64,000 nt of DNA from contig NZ_KE557321.1 in the NCBI RefSeq assembly GCF_000442315.1, positions 258,224 through 322,223 of the forward strand. The letters run 5' to 3'. The notes under the pieces were generated by a model. It saw nothing but the letters and a program-made list of their open reading frames with translations. It searched no databases and was not told where the DNA came from. The number at the start of each line of letters is the position of its first letter. Position 1 is the stretch's first letter. Positions 47,001-57,290 of this stretch are shown here, piece by piece. Both the position numbers and the translations under genes were made by a program. Origin of the DNA: Rubellimicrobium thermophilum DSM 16684. GTDB lineage: Bacteria > Pseudomonadota > Alphaproteobacteria > Rhodobacterales > Rhodobacteraceae.

Positions 47001-48395
47001 ACGGATGCGCAGCGGCCCGCCGTCCTCTCCCCGGACGAGATCGAGGCTGCCGGCGACCGTGGAGCCGATCGCCCGGGCCAGATCCGCATCATCGAAGGCC
47101 AGCCCCGTGGCGGCATAGTCGAGCCGGGCGGTGAAGAGGCCGGGTGTGCTGTCGGTCGCGGGGCGGATGGTGCCGCCGCCGGACAGGGTCAGATCGGGGA
47201 TGCCGAGGCCGGGAGCCAGCAGATTGCGGATGGCGAAGCGGGCCGTCCAGCCTTCGTCCCTTGTGCGGTCATAGGCGATGTCGAGCGTGACGCGCTCGAC
47301 CGTCGTGCCGGGCGCACCGGGCAGGGCGACGGGTGTGCCGCCTTCCCCGCCGCCGATGGTTCCCTGCAGTTCGAGACGGGCCGGCCAGCCCTGCGGCGTC
47401 AACTCGGCCCGGCCCGACAGCGCGGCCGCCTGCGCCGACAGGCCGAGCGAGGTCAACACGAGCGAACCGTCGGCGCGGCGGATCCCCTTGACGCGCAGAC
47501 CGGCATCGGGGCCGAAGAAGGACCCCGCCTCGTCCGGCAGCAGCGCCGTCAGATCGCCCCGCAGGTCCAGGCCGAAGGCGCGCGAGAGCACCTCGCCTGC
47601 GGCATCGCGATCGGTCGAGCGCAAGGCAAAGGCACCCGAGACGCGGGGCTGTCCGTCGGTGGCCAGACTGATGGCGGCTTCGTAGTCGTCGATGGGGGCG
47701 TGCCGGCGATGCGCAGATCCACCGAAGGCAGCCCCGGCAGGCCGAGAGTCCGCGCGGCCAGCCCGCCCGGCGCCTCGCTCAGGTCGAGATCGAGCGCGAG
47801 GATGCGCGTGCTGTTGGAATAGGAGCCCGCGAATTCGAGCGCGCCTTCGCCCCCCTCGACCAGCCGGGCGGTGATCCGCGCCTCTCCCTCTCCGCCGGCG
47901 AGAGCGAGCGAGCCGTCAAGATCCAGGGCGATCCGCTGACCCAGCAGGGCCTCGCCCAGCACGATGCGGTCGCTGCGGATCCGGCCGATCCCGATGGAGA
48001 CCGGCAGTTCGGGAAGGCTGAAGGGGGTCGCCTCGGGGGCGGGGCAGGGCCGGATCGGGCAGGGGGGGACGGATGATCTCGATGCGACCCGCCGACAGCT
48101 CCTGCACCTCGATGCGGCCGCGCAGCAATGCGGATCGGTTCCAGTCGAGCACGAGATCCTCGGCCCGGAACCAGACCCCTTCGCGGTCGGCGATGATCAG
48201 CGATTCCACGCTCGCGCGCGAGGACAGGGCCCCCTCGAAGCCCTCGATGACGACGCTGCGCGCACTGGAGGAGAGGGCATCCTCGATGAGCCCCGTCAGG
48301 AAGCCGCGGTCGCGGTCCTGCTCAGCGGGGGTCTGTGCCGCAAGGGGCGCGGCCAGAAGCAACAGAAGGGGGAGGGCGGGGAGAAACCGTCTCAA
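44058..48395 (-). pseudogene. tamB: translocation and assembly module protein TamB, two frameshifts
   Basis: A protein of about 1445 residues, anchored in the inner membrane by MRRFLPALPLLLLLAAPLAA and spanning the periplasm as a long beta-taco. It works with TamA in moving lipids or assembling outer-membrane proteins. The C-terminal DUF490 domain has LSILGQRFDLTEGSATLEGD and LPEDEVLAQLIFGRDLSSIT and ends in a beta-signal-like ALGLYYERDY. Frameshifts lie near 48048 (one C too many in TGCCCCGCC) and near 47697 (C run of wrong length after GGCACG); correcting both gives a continuous protein. The start is TTG at 48395, overlapping the tamA stop as TTGA. Likely sequencing indels in a conserved gene. 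Confidence 0.88.
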
Positions 48396-50206
48396 AACGC
48401 CTGACCTATACCGATATAGAGGAAGACCCGGGAAAAGGCGTCGTCGCCGGTCGCCGGCGTGGCCAGATCGACGCGGATCGGCCCCACGGGGCTGAGATAG
48501 CGCGCGCCGATGCCGAGCCCTGCATGCCAGTCGCCCTCATCCGAGGGGACGGGATCGGGGCCGACAAAGCCGAAATCGGCAAAGGCCGCCGCCTGGATGT
48601 TGCGGCGCAGATCGATGCGCCCTTCGCCCTGAAAGCCGAGGAAGGACGCCCCGCCGGTGCGCAGATCGGTGCTTCCGACGGTCGTCGTGACGCCGAGCGC
48701 CTGATAGGGCTGGCCGCGCACGGTGCCGCCGCCCCCCGAGAAGAACAGGAAGTCGGCCGGCGCATCGACCGGGTCCGGACCGATCACGCTGCCGGCCTGC
48801 ACGCGGCCTGCGAGGGTCACGGCTTCGCCGAGGCTGCGATAGGCCCGCGCATCCCCCATCAGCCGCAGGCCGGAGCCGCTGTCGCCGGCGACCGTCAGGA
48901 AGGGCATGGCCTCGAGATCGAGATAGAACCCCCCGCGCGGGTCGCGCGGATCGTCGCGCCGGTCCCGTTCGGCGCCCAGGGGCAGCGTCAGCAGCGTATA
49001 GCGGCGCGAGCCGGCGGCCCGTTCCTCGCGCGCGACGAGAAGGCCCGCCGCGGCGGTGAGGGTGAGGGTCTCGCTGGCATGACGGGTCAGCCCGACATCG
49101 AAGCTCAGCCGGTCGAGCCTGTAATCCTGTTCATCCTGATGGGCGAGGCGGGTCGACAGGATGAGATCCGTATCCGGGTCGAGTGTCGCCGGGCGCGCGA
49201 AGCTGGCGCCCAGCGCATAGTCCGCGCCCCCGCCCGACAGGCCCAGGGCCCCGCCCTCGATATTGGCGATCTCGCCCTCGATGCGCAGCCGTTCGGCCCC
49301 GCCGAGAAGATTGCGATGGAGCCAGAAGGCATTGGCCGACAGGCCGTCAGCCGAGCTGATCTCGGCGCCGAAGCCGAAGCGGCGGGGCAGGGCCTCGGTC
49401 GTCTGGATGGCGATGGGCAGTGTCAGCTCCGGGGTCCAGGTCTCGGATTCCACCAGCGCCACGGCATTGAAGGCCCCCGATCGGCGCAGGCGGGCGGCGG
49501 CGCGGTCAAGCTCGTCCGGGTCGAAGCGGGCACCCGTCGGAATCCCCGCGATGGCGAGGATGCGATCCGTGCGGACGCGCGCATTGCCGGAGACGGAGAC
49601 AGGGCCGAAGGTGAGGGCCGGACCGGGGTCGATGGCCAGCCGCGCGTCGAGCCGCCCCTGGGGATGGCGGGCGACGATCTCCTGCCCGCCGATTCCTGCC
49701 TTGGCATGGCCTGCCTGCCGCCAGGCGGCAATCGCCTCGCGCGAGGCGGCGCGGAGGGTTTCGCTGCGCGCGATTGCGCCGGCGGCGAAGTCCTCCGGAA
49801 GGGTGGTGCCGGGCGCGAGCGGACCGATGACGGTCTCGCCGAAGGTGAAGACAGGACCGGGATCGACCGCGAGCACGACACGCTCCACCGTCCGGGGCGC
49901 GGCGAGAGGCAGGATGGCCGAGGCCTCGCGGCCGTCGATGGTGATGGAGACGGTGCCGCCGTAATGCCCTTCGGCATAGAGGGCGGTCAGCAAGCGGCGA
50001 TAGTCGGCCCGTGCCGCGGCGACGATGTCCTGCGGTGCGGCCGCGTCCTCTTCGGACAGCGCCAGCGTCAGCGAGGCGCCTTCGAGCGCACGGCGCAGCT
50101 CCTGCCCCGTGCCCTCGGGCACCATGAGCGCGAAATCCTGTGCCCGGACAGCCGTTCCGACCACCGCGGCAAGGAGGGCAAGCGCGAGAAGGGCATGACG
50201 GGGCAT
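48392..50206 (-). CDS. tamA: outer membrane assembly protein TamA (BamA/Omp85 family)
   Basis: A 604-residue outer-membrane beta-barrel protein. Signal peptide MPRHALLALALLAAVVGTAV is followed by POTRA domains (VERVVLAVDPGPVFTFGETV, LTFGPVSVSGNARVRTDRIL). The Omp85 barrel has DPRDPRGGFYLDLEAMPFLT and VRGQPYQALGV near the VRG/Y motif. The end GPIRVDLATPATGDDA then FLYIGIGQAF is the terminal barrel strand ending in Phe. ATG 50206 has GGGAGGA upstream. It forms an operon with tamB. Confidence 0.94.
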   Translation of the reverse strand: MPRHALLALALLAAVVGTAVRAQDFALMVPEGTGQELRRALEGASLTLALSEEDAAAPQDIVAAARADYRRLLTALYAEGHYGGTVSITIDGREASAILPLAAPRTVERVVLAVDPGPVFTFGETVIGPLAPGTTLPEDFAAGAIARSETLRAASREAIAAWRQAGHAKAGIGGQEIVARHPQGRLDARLAIDPGPALTFGPVSVSGNARVRTDRILAIAGIPTGARFDPDELDRAAARLRRSGAFNAVALVESETWTPELTLPIAIQTTEALPRRFGFGAEISSADGLSANAFWLHRNLLGGAERLRIEGEIANIEGGALGLSGGGADYALGASFARPATLDPDTDLILSTRLAHQDEQDYRLDRLSFDVGLTRHASETLTLTAAAGLLVAREERAAGSRRYTLLTLPLGAERDRRDDPRDPRGGFYLDLEAMPFLTVAGDSGSGLRLMGDARAYRSLGEAVTLAGRVQAGSVIGPDPVDAPADFLFFSGGGGTVRGQPYQALGVTTTVGSTDLRTGGASFLGFQGEGRIDLRRNIQAAAFADFGFVGPDPVPSDEGDWHAGLGIGARYLSPVGPIRVDLATPATGDDAFSRVFLYIGIGQAF

Positions 50207-50312
50207 CGGTCCTCCCGGATGGGGGCGTGGAGGACAGGTTAGGCCGAGGGGCAAGGCGAAGGGAAGCCTCTCGCACCCCGTGTCCCCGTATGGGGGAGTT
50301 CTTGCCCAACCC

Positions 50313-51086
50313 TCAGGGAGGGGTGAAGGGATCGGGGTCGTAGCGCACATGGGTGAGCCAGAGCCCCTGCGGCGGCGCGACGGGACCGCAGGCCGCGCGG
50401 TCGCGCGCGGCGAGGGCCTCGGCCATGCGCTCGGGCTTCCAGGCCCCGGCCCCCACCCGTTCGAGACTGCCCACCATCGAGCGGACCTGATTGTGCAGGA
50501 AGCTGCGGGCCCGTGCCCGGATGCGGATCTCCTGCCCTTCGGGCCCGTCGATCGGCTGCACCTCGAGGGCATCGAGCGTGCGCAGCGGGCTGGCCGCCTG
50601 ACACATGGCAGACCGGAAGGTGGTGAAATCGTGCCGCCCGACAAGATGGCGCGCGCCTTCGGCCATCGCCTGCGCATCGAGCCGATGCCGCACGAGCCAG
50701 GCATGCCCCGCCCCGAAGGTCAGCGGCGCGCGGCGCGTCACGATGCGGTAGAGATAGCCTCGCTCGATTGCCGAAAAGCGGGCATGCCAGTCCGGGGGCA
50801 CGACCGCGCAGGCCGTGACGGCGACCGGCGCGGGGCGCAGATGCGCGTTGATTGCTTCCATCAGCCGGAACGGGTCCCAGTCGCGGGCCATGTCGGCATG
50901 GGCAACCTGGCCGAGCGCATGGACCCCCGCATCCGTGCGTCCTGCCGCCGCGACACCATGAGGGCCGGGATCGAGCCGTGCCAGAGCGGCCTCGAAGGCG
51001 CCCTGCACGCTGGGCAACCCCGCCTGCCGCTGCCAGCCGGCGAAGGGAGCGCCGAAATATTCGATGCGGAAGGCATAACGCGGCAT
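50313..51086 (-). CDS. truA: tRNA pseudouridine(38-40) synthase TruA
   Basis: A 257-residue enzyme that makes pseudouridine at tRNA positions 38-40. It starts [20 protein letters not shown] (family start [12 protein letters not shown]). The catalytic Asp lies in [18 protein letters not shown]. Other blocks are [27 protein letters not shown] and [18 protein letters not shown]. The start at 51086 lacks an obvious ribosome site (C-rich leader) but matches the family. Confidence 0.95.
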   Translation of the reverse strand: MPRYAFRIEYFGAPFAGWQRQAGLPSVQGAFEAALARLDPGPHGVAAAGRTDAGVHALGQVAHADMARDWDPFRLMEAINAHLRPAPVAVTACAVVPPDWHARFSAIERGYLYRIVTRRAPLTFGAGHAWLVRHRLDAQAMAEGARHLVGRHDFTTFRSAMCQAASPLRTLDALEVQPIDGPEGQEIRIRARARSFLHNQVRSMVGSLERVGAGAWKPERMAEALAARDRAACGPVAPPQGLWLTHVRYDPDPFTPP

Positions 51087-51169
51087 GGGGGGGGGGTTAC
51101 CCGGCCGGACCGGGACGGACAAGGGCACTCCGGCTTGCCCCCGGCGCCCTGATGCGGCATCACGGGCGC

Positions 51170-51877
51170 ATGACGCCCGCCACCCTCAAGGCTCTTGCCG
51201 TCCATTTCCTGACTGCCTCGGGTGCCGTCTGGGCGATGCTCGCCATGCTCGAGGCCGTCCAACGCGACTGGAACATGATGTTCCTGTGGCTTGTCGTGGC
51301 CCTGGTGGCCGACGGGATCGACGGCCCTCTCGCCCGGCGTTACGACGTCAAGCATACCATGCCGGTCTTCGACGGGGTCCTGATGGACCTCGTGGTGGAT
51401 TATCTCACCTATGTGTTCGTGCCGGCCTATGCCCTGTTCAATTCCGGTCTTCTGCCGGGCTGGACCGGCTTCTTTGCCATCATCGTCATCACCTTTGCCT
51501 CGGCGCTCTATTTCGCCGACACGCGGATGAAGACGCGCGACTGGTCCTTTTCCGGCTTTCCCTCCTGCTGGAACATGGTGGCGCTGGTGCTGTTCGCCTG
51601 GTTCGAGCCGGGCACGAATTTCTGGCCGATCCTGGGCCTTGTCACCGGTCTGGCGGTCCTGATGTTCCTGCCGGTGAAGTTCGTGCATCCCGTGCGCACC
51701 GCCCGCTGGCGGGCGGTGACGCTGCCGGTCGCGCTGCTGTGGGTCCTGTTCGCAGGATGGGCGGCCTGGATGGATTTCCGCATCGGCCCGATTGCCCATG
51801 CCGGGCTCGGGCTGACCTCGCTCTATCTGCTGTGCGCGGGGGCCGCCCAGCAGCTGATCTACGGGCGGGAGGGCTGA
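51170..51877 (+). CDS. pcs: phosphatidylcholine synthase
   Basis: A 235-residue integral membrane enzyme of the CDP-alcohol phosphotransferase family that condenses choline with CDP-diacylglycerol to make phosphatidylcholine. The catalytic motif is [20 protein letters not shown] followed by [20 protein letters not shown]. The CSC WNMV-type region [20 protein letters not shown] is typical of Pcs. About eight hydrophobic helices are visible. ATG 51170 is chosen by family fit; ATG 51152 is in frame. Phosphatidylcholine is a major lipid in many Rhodobacterales and host-associated alphaproteobacteria. Confidence 0.93.
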   Translation: MTPATLKALAVHFLTASGAVWAMLAMLEAVQRDWNMMFLWLVVALVADGIDGPLARRYDVKHTMPVFDGVLMDLVVDYLTYVFVPAYALFNSGLLPGWTGFFAIIVITFASALYFADTRMKTRDWSFSGFPSCWNMVALVLFAWFEPGTNFWPILGLVTGLAVLMFLPVKFVHPVRTARWRAVTLPVALLWVLFAGWAAWMDFRIGPIAHAGLGLTSLYLLCAGAAQQLIYGREG

Positions 51878-51889
51878 ACCCGCCGCCGG

Positions 51890-52726
51890 CTAGAGCCGCG
51901 TCAGCATCACCCCTGCAACGATCAGTCCCGCCGCCGCCCATTTCGGCCCGTCCATCCGTTCGCCGAACAGCAACCAGCCGATCAGCACGGCGAAGAGGAT
52001 CGAGGTCTCGCGCAGGGCCGCGACCACGGCGATGGGGGCCAGCGTCATCGCCCAGATCGACACGCCATAGGCGCCATAGGAGGCCGCGGCGCCCATCGCG
52101 CCCAGAACCCAGTCCCGCGCACGGCGCGGCAGCGGCGCCGTGCCCTTCCACAGCAGGACGGTCGCCGCATAGAGCGCACCCCCGCCGACAAAGATCCAGC
52201 CGACATAGCCCACCGCCTCGCCCGAGGCGCGCGCCCCGAGGCCGTCGATCAGCGTATAGCAGGCGGTCGCCAGGGCCGAGAGCAGCGCAAAGGGCAGCAG
52301 GCGCCGATCCTCCTTCGAGGTGAAGACGCCGCGCGCCATCAGCAGGATCCCCGTGCCCAGAAGGCCAATCCCCGCATATTCATGCGCCGCCACCGCATCG
52401 GGGAGGGCGAAGGCCCCCACCAGCGCCACCAGCATCGGCGCCGCCCCCCGCGCAAGCGGATAGACCCGCGACAGGTCGCCCCGCTCATAGGCAAAGGTCA
52501 GGAAGGACTTGTAGGCCAGATGCGTGCAGCTTGCCGCGACGATCCAGGGCCAGGCCGCCGGCGCGACCGCCGGACGCGACAGCACCACCCCGATGCCGAT
52601 GGCGACCTCGGCCAGGCTGACGACCAGCATCGCCCCGATCTTCGAGGCTCCCACCTTGACGACCGCGTTCCAGGCCGCATGCAGGAAGGCCGCGCCCAGG
52701 ACCAGGGCGAAGAGACCGGGGGTCAT
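51890..52726 (-). CDS. EamA/DMT family transporter
   Basis: A 278-residue inner-membrane exporter with ten predicted helices in two EamA repeats. The first helix reads LFALVLGAAFLHAAWNAVVK. Later helices include GWIFVGGGALYAATVLLW and ILFAVLIGWLLFGERMDGPK, the conserved GERM-like end of the second repeat. Such carriers move metabolites or amino acids outward; the substrate cannot be read from sequence. Its ATG at 52726 overlaps the ileS stop (ATGA), so it is cotranscribed with ileS without functional link that I can see. Confidence 0.88.
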   Translation of the reverse strand: MTPGLFALVLGAAFLHAAWNAVVKVGASKIGAMLVVSLAEVAIGIGVVLSRPAVAPAAWPWIVAASCTHLAYKSFLTFAYERGDLSRVYPLARGAAPMLVALVGAFALPDAVAAHEYAGIGLLGTGILLMARGVFTSKEDRRLLPFALLSALATACYTLIDGLGARASGEAVGYVGWIFVGGGALYAATVLLWKGTAPLPRRARDWVLGAMGAAASYGAYGVSIWAMTLAPIAVVAALRETSILFAVLIGWLLFGERMDGPKWAAAGLIVAGVMLTRL

Positions 52727-55710
52727 TGTTCGCCATCGGGCTCCGTCAGAGCGGCCTCGCAGCGGGCGCAGACGCCGGGATGGGCATGGGTGCCGACATC
52801 GGGCAGGATCTTCCAGCAGCGCTGGCATTTGTCGCCCTCGGCGAGGGCGAAGACCACGGCGACGCCGGGAACATCCGGCAGGCGGAAGGCCCCTTCGGGT
52901 GCGGGATCGGCCGTCACCGTGATGGCCGAGGTGATGCACAGATCGGCAAAGTCGGCCCCCTCGAGCAGCGGCAGAAGATCATCCGGGACATGCACCACGG
53001 GCGCCGCCTCGAGCGAGGCGCCGATGACCTTGGCCGTGCGCTGTGGCTCGAGCGCACCGGTCACCACGCGCCGGGCCGCGCGGATCCTCTCCCAGCGCGC
53101 GGCCAGGGCATCGTCCCGCCAGGCCGCAGGCGTCGGGGGAAAATCGAGCAGATGGATCGAGCCCTCTGCGCCCTCGGGACTCTTGCCGTGCCGTTCGAGC
53201 CAGGCTTCCTCCATCGTGAAGGGCAGGATCGGGGCCAGCCAGGCGGTCAGGCGTTCGAAGATCCGGGCCAGGACCCAGCGCGTAGCCCTCCGGCGCGGCG
53301 TGTCGCCGTCGCAGTAGAGCGCATCCTTGCGCACATCCAGATAGAAGGCGGACAGATCCGAGGTGGCGAACTCGAACACCGCGCGGAACACGCCCTGGAA
53401 GTCGTAGGCCTCATAGTCCCGGCGCAGATCGGCATCGATCTCGGCCAGCCGGTGGAGCACCCAGCGTTCCAGCTCGGGCAGGGTGGCGGGCTCTTCGGCT
53501 TCGCCGTCCCCGAGGCTGCCGAGGATGAAGCGCAGCGTGTTGCGCAGGCGGCGATAGCTGTCGGCCGTGCCCTTCAGGATTTCCGGGCCGATGCGCAGAT
53601 CCGCGGTATAGTCGGACTGGGCGACCCAGAGCCGCAGGATGTCGGCACCGTAATCCTTCGTCACCTGGCCCGGCGCGACCGTGTTGCCGAGCGACTTGGA
53701 CATCTTCATGCCCCGCTCGTCGAGCGTGAAGCCATGCGTCAGCACCCCCCGATAGGGGGCGCGGCCGATGGTGCCGCAGGCCTGGAGCAGCGAGGAATGG
53801 AACCAGCCGCGATGCTGGTCGGTCCCCTCCAGATAGAGATCGGCGATGCCGTCGGGCGTGCCGTCCGGGCGATCGCGCAGCACGAAGGCATGGGTCGAGC
53901 CCGAATCGAACCACACGTCGAGGATGTCGAAGACCTGATCCCATTCGTCCGGGTTCACGAGGCCTTCGAGGAAGCGGGCCTTGACGCGGGCCTTCTCGGC
54001 CTCCTGTTCGGGCGTGCCCTCGCGCGTCAGCACGGGCAGGGGGACATTGGGATACCAGGCATCGGCGCCTTCCCGTTCGAAGATCTCGACGATGCGGGCA
54101 TTGACGCGCGGATCGCGCAGCAGGAAGTCCGGGCTGTCGGGCCGCGCGCCCCGGCGCACGAACAGCGTCAGCGGCACGCCCCAGGCGCGCTGGCGGCTCA
54201 GCACCCAGTCGGGCCGCATCTCCATCATCGCGCGCAGGCGGTTGCGCCCCGAAGGCGGGATCCACTGCACCAGTTCGTCGATGGAGCGCAGCGCGCGTTC
54301 GCGAATCGTTGCGCCATGCTGGCAGAGCCCGTCGTCCAGGGGCTTGTCGATGGCGACGAACCATTGCGGTGTGTTGCGGTAGATCAGCGGCGCCTTGGAA
54401 CGCCAGCTGTGCGGATAGGAATGCCGCAGCCGGCCCTTGGCGAAGAGCGCCCCGGCGGCGTGCAGCGCCTTGATGACGCTGACATTCGCCGGTCCCTCCT
54501 GACCTTCGGGGGTGATGATGGCCTGCCCGCCGAAGAGCGGCAGGTCAAGGCGGTAGCGGCCATCCTCCAGCACGTTGTGCGTCATCGGCAGGCCATGGCG
54601 CAGACCGAGCTGATAGTCCTCGTCGCCGTGGCTGGGTGCGGTGTGGACAAAGCCGGTGCCGGCATCGGCGGTGACATGCTCGCCCGGCAGCATGGGAACA
54701 TCGAAATCCCATTCGCCATGGGACCCCGGCAGTCCCCGGAAGGGATGGGCCAGCGCCAGGGCGGCCAGTTCCTCCGCCGGGACCTCGCGCAGCAGACGCC
54801 GACGGGAGACATGGGCGGCGTTGCAGCTGTCCTCAGCGCGGTCCAGGGCGAGGAGGATGCGCTCTCCGGGACGGGCGGCGGCGCCCTCGGCCGCGGCCTC
54901 GACCTCGAAGAGGCCGTAGGCGAGGGCCGGGTTGAAGGCCACCGCCCGGTTGGAGGGGATCGTCCAGGGTGTCGTGGTCCAGATCACGACGGCCGCCCCG
55001 GCCAGATCCGCCGCGCCGCCGGCCGCAACCGCAAAGCGCACCCAGATCTGGTGGCTCGTCACCTCGTGATATTCGACCTCCGCCTCGGCCAGGGCGGTCT
55101 TCTCCACCGGGCTCCAGAGGACGGGCTTGGACCCCTGATAGAGCGAGCCGTTCATGAGGAATTTCAGGAATTCCCCGGCGATCACGGCCTCGGCATGGAA
55201 GTCCATGGTGAGATAGGGGGCATCCCAGGCGCCGGTGATCCCGAGACGGCGGAACTCCTCGCGCTGGACGGACACCCAGTGTTCCGCGAAGCGGCGGCAT
55301 TCGCGGCGGAAATCCACGACCGGCACGGCATCCTTGTCGAGCCCCCGGGCGCGATACTGTTCCTCGATCTTCCATTCGATGGGCAGGCCGTGGCAGTCCC
55401 AGCCGGGGACATAGCGGCTGTCATGGCCCATCATCTGGCGCGAGCGGACCACCATGTCCTTGAGGATCTTGTTGAGCCCGTGCCCGATATGGAGATGCCC
55501 GTTGGCATAGGGCGGCCCGTCATGGAGCACGAAGGGCGTCCGCCCCGAGGCCGAAGCGCGCAGGCGCGCATAGACGCCCAGGGCGTCCCAGCGGGCAAGC
55601 CATTGCGGCTCGCGCCCGGGGAGGTTCGCGCGCATCGGGAACTCCGTCCGGGGCAGGTTCAGGCTGTCCTTGTAGTCGGGCAGGGGGGGCTGAACGGTAT
55701 CGGGGGCCAT
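52723..55710 (-). CDS. ileS: isoleucyl-tRNA synthetase
   Basis: A 995-residue class I aminoacyl-tRNA synthetase. The HIGH motif is HLHIGHGLNKILKDMVVRSR and the KMSKS motif GMKMSKSLGNTVAPGQVTKD. The editing (CP1) domain has VIWTTTPWTIPSNRAVAFNP and GTGFVHTAPSHGDEDYQLGL. The C-terminal zinc finger is KCQRCWK with CARCEAALTE. ATG 55710 has AGGAG 9 bases upstream; ATG 55719 abuts that site. No frameshift, unlike several neighbours. Confidence 0.97.
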   Translation of the reverse strand: MAPDTVQPPLPDYKDSLNLPRTEFPMRANLPGREPQWLARWDALGVYARLRASASGRTPFVLHDGPPYANGHLHIGHGLNKILKDMVVRSRQMMGHDSRYVPGWDCHGLPIEWKIEEQYRARGLDKDAVPVVDFRRECRRFAEHWVSVQREEFRRLGITGAWDAPYLTMDFHAEAVIAGEFLKFLMNGSLYQGSKPVLWSPVEKTALAEAEVEYHEVTSHQIWVRFAVAAGGAADLAGAAVVIWTTTPWTIPSNRAVAFNPALAYGLFEVEAAAEGAAARPGERILLALDRAEDSCNAAHVSRRRLLREVPAEELAALALAHPFRGLPGSHGEWDFDVPMLPGEHVTADAGTGFVHTAPSHGDEDYQLGLRHGLPMTHNVLEDGRYRLDLPLFGGQAIITPEGQEGPANVSVIKALHAAGALFAKGRLRHSYPHSWRSKAPLIYRNTPQWFVAIDKPLDDGLCQHGATIRERALRSIDELVQWIPPSGRNRLRAMMEMRPDWVLSRQRAWGVPLTLFVRRGARPDSPDFLLRDPRVNARIVEIFEREGADAWYPNVPLPVLTREGTPEQEAEKARVKARFLEGLVNPDEWDQVFDILDVWFDSGSTHAFVLRDRPDGTPDGIADLYLEGTDQHRGWFHSSLLQACGTIGRAPYRGVLTHGFTLDERGMKMSKSLGNTVAPGQVTKDYGADILRLWVAQSDYTADLRIGPEILKGTADSYRRLRNTLRFILGSLGDGEAEEPATLPELERWVLHRLAEIDADLRRDYEAYDFQGVFRAVFEFATSDLSAFYLDVRKDALYCDGDTPRRRATRWVLARIFERLTAWLAPILPFTMEEAWLERHGKSPEGAEGSIHLLDFPPTPAAWRDDALAARWERIRAARRVVTGALEPQRTAKVIGASLEAAPVVHVPDDLLPLLEGADFADLCITSAITVTADPAPEGAFRLPDVPGVAVVFALAEGDKCQRCWKILPDVGTHAHPGVCARCEAALTEPDGEQ

Positions 55711-55881
55711 GACGGGCATCTCCTGCGGTTCTGCCCCCTCTAGGGCAGCTGCGCGGCGGATTCCAGCGGGCCGGTCAGAATTGCAGGCGAAGGACATGGG
55801 GTCTCCCTGGCGAATCACTTGCCGATCAGGATGCCGGACAGGGGTTGACGAATCCTTGCGGCACCGAACGGTCGGGCCCCG

Positions 55882-55906
55882 ATTCGCGCAACACCCCCTG
55901 TGGGGC
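55882..55906 (-). repeat. intergenic hairpin motif, copy B (epmA-ileS gap)
   Basis: Read on the minus strand: GCCCCACAGGGGGTGTTGCG then CGAAT. It has the same CCCC/GGGG hairpin and GGGGTGTTGCGCG tail as copy A at 35115-35138. It lies in the 290-base gap between epmA and ileS, both on the minus strand. That gap holds no gene that I recognise. Confidence 0.45.
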
Positions 55907-56000
55907 CGCCCCGCCGTCCGGCCCGCTTCGGTCGAACGGGGCGGAGGCGCTGCGGCTCCGGCCGGTCTGGCGGCCCCTGCCCGACCCTCTCCCCGGCCTC

Positions 56001-57047
56001 TCAGGGGACGGGGGCCCAGATCACCTCGTCGATGCGGGGCGCGCCGGTGGCCAGCATCAGAACCCGGTCGAAGCCCAGCGCACAGCCCGCAGCCGGCGGC
56101 ATGAGCGGCAGCGCCGCGAGGAAATCCTCGTCGAGAGGCAATCTCTCGCCGTAGCGGCGTTCCTTCTCGTCCATCTCGGCGGTGAAGCGGGCGCGCTGTT
56201 CCTGCGCATCGGTCAGTTCGCCGAAGCCGTTGGCGAGCTCCACCCCGCAGGCATAGAGCTCGAAGCGTTCGGCGCAGCGCGGATCGTCCGGCGTGCGGCG
56301 GGCCAGGGCGGCCTCGGCGGCCGGATAGCGGTCGAGGATCGTCGGCCGTCCCAGGCCCAGATGCGGCTCGACCCGCTCGGTAAGGATCTTCGACAGGATG
56401 TCCGACCAGCCGTCGTCGGGGGCAAGCCGCAGCCCCGTTCCTTCGGCCTGGGCCCGAAGCGCGGCGGCGTCCGGCGTGCCGTCGGGGGCGAGGGTGGAAA
56501 GCAGGTCGATGCCGGCATGGCGCGCAAAGGCCTCGGCCACCGTCAGCACCTCCGGTTCGGCGAAGGGGTCGCATGTCCGGTCGCGATAGCGCAGGATGCG
56601 GCTTCCGGCGGCCTCGGCCGCAAGGCGCAGGATGGCCATGCAGTCTTCCCACAGCGCGGTGTAGGGTTCGCGGGCACGATACCATTCGAACATCGCGAAT
56701 TCGGGGTGGTGAAGCGGCCCGCGCTCGCGGTTGCGCCAGACATGCCCCAGGGCATAGAGGCGCGTCTCTCCCGCGGCGAGCAGCTTCTTGAGCGCGAATT
56801 CGGGGCTGGTGTGCAGATGCAGCGTCCGGCGCGTCCCGTCCGGGCCCGTGGCGACCGTCGCAAAGGCATGCAGATGCGCCTCGTTGCCGGGGCTGATGGC
56901 CAGGGCGGAGGGATCGGCCTCGAGGAAACCCTGCGCATCGAAATGGGCGCGCAGGCTGCGCATGAGCCGGGCCCGGGCATGCAGGAGGGGGCGGCGCCCC
57001 TCGTGCCGGGCGGGGCTCCACCAGGGGGAGGACTGGGAATCGGTCAT
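56001..57047 (-). CDS. epmA: elongation factor P--beta-lysine ligase EpmA
   Basis: A 348-residue class II LysRS paralogue without the tRNA anticodon domain. It attaches (R)-beta-lysine to the conserved lysine of elongation factor P. Class II motifs are LHTSPEFALKKLLAAGETRL, YALGHVWRNRERGPLHHPEF (motif 2) and PAAGCALGFDRVLMLATGAP (motif 3, GFDR). ATG 57047 is chosen by family length. It is divergent from efp, its substrate. The aminomutase EpmB, which makes beta-lysine, is not in the window. Confidence 0.94.
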   Translation of the reverse strand: MTDSQSSPWWSPARHEGRRPLLHARARLMRSLRAHFDAQGFLEADPSALAISPGNEAHLHAFATVATGPDGTRRTLHLHTSPEFALKKLLAAGETRLYALGHVWRNRERGPLHHPEFAMFEWYRAREPYTALWEDCMAILRLAAEAAGSRILRYRDRTCDPFAEPEVLTVAEAFARHAGIDLLSTLAPDGTPDAAALRAQAEGTGLRLAPDDGWSDILSKILTERVEPHLGLGRPTILDRYPAAEAALARRTPDDPRCAERFELYACGVELANGFGELTDAQEQRARFTAEMDEKERRYGERLPLDEDFLAALPLMPPAAGCALGFDRVLMLATGAPRIDEVIWAPVP

Positions 57048-57290
57048 GCGCGGCGCTCTAGCGGCAGAGGCCGGCACAGGGAAGGCCGTCCCGCGGTGTC
57101 GCCGGGCCCGGCCGGGGCGCAGCCCCCCCCGCCCGTCCCCCCGCCCGTCCCCCCGATCGCACGGCGCGGTCTGGCATTGCGTCCCGCGATGCGCTAGGGG
57201 CGGCCTGATGGTCCCCGGTGCGCGGCTGGACGGCCGGCTTTCCGGCCCGGCGGCGGGGGACGCGCACCAATCGCCGAAGGACGTCACGCC

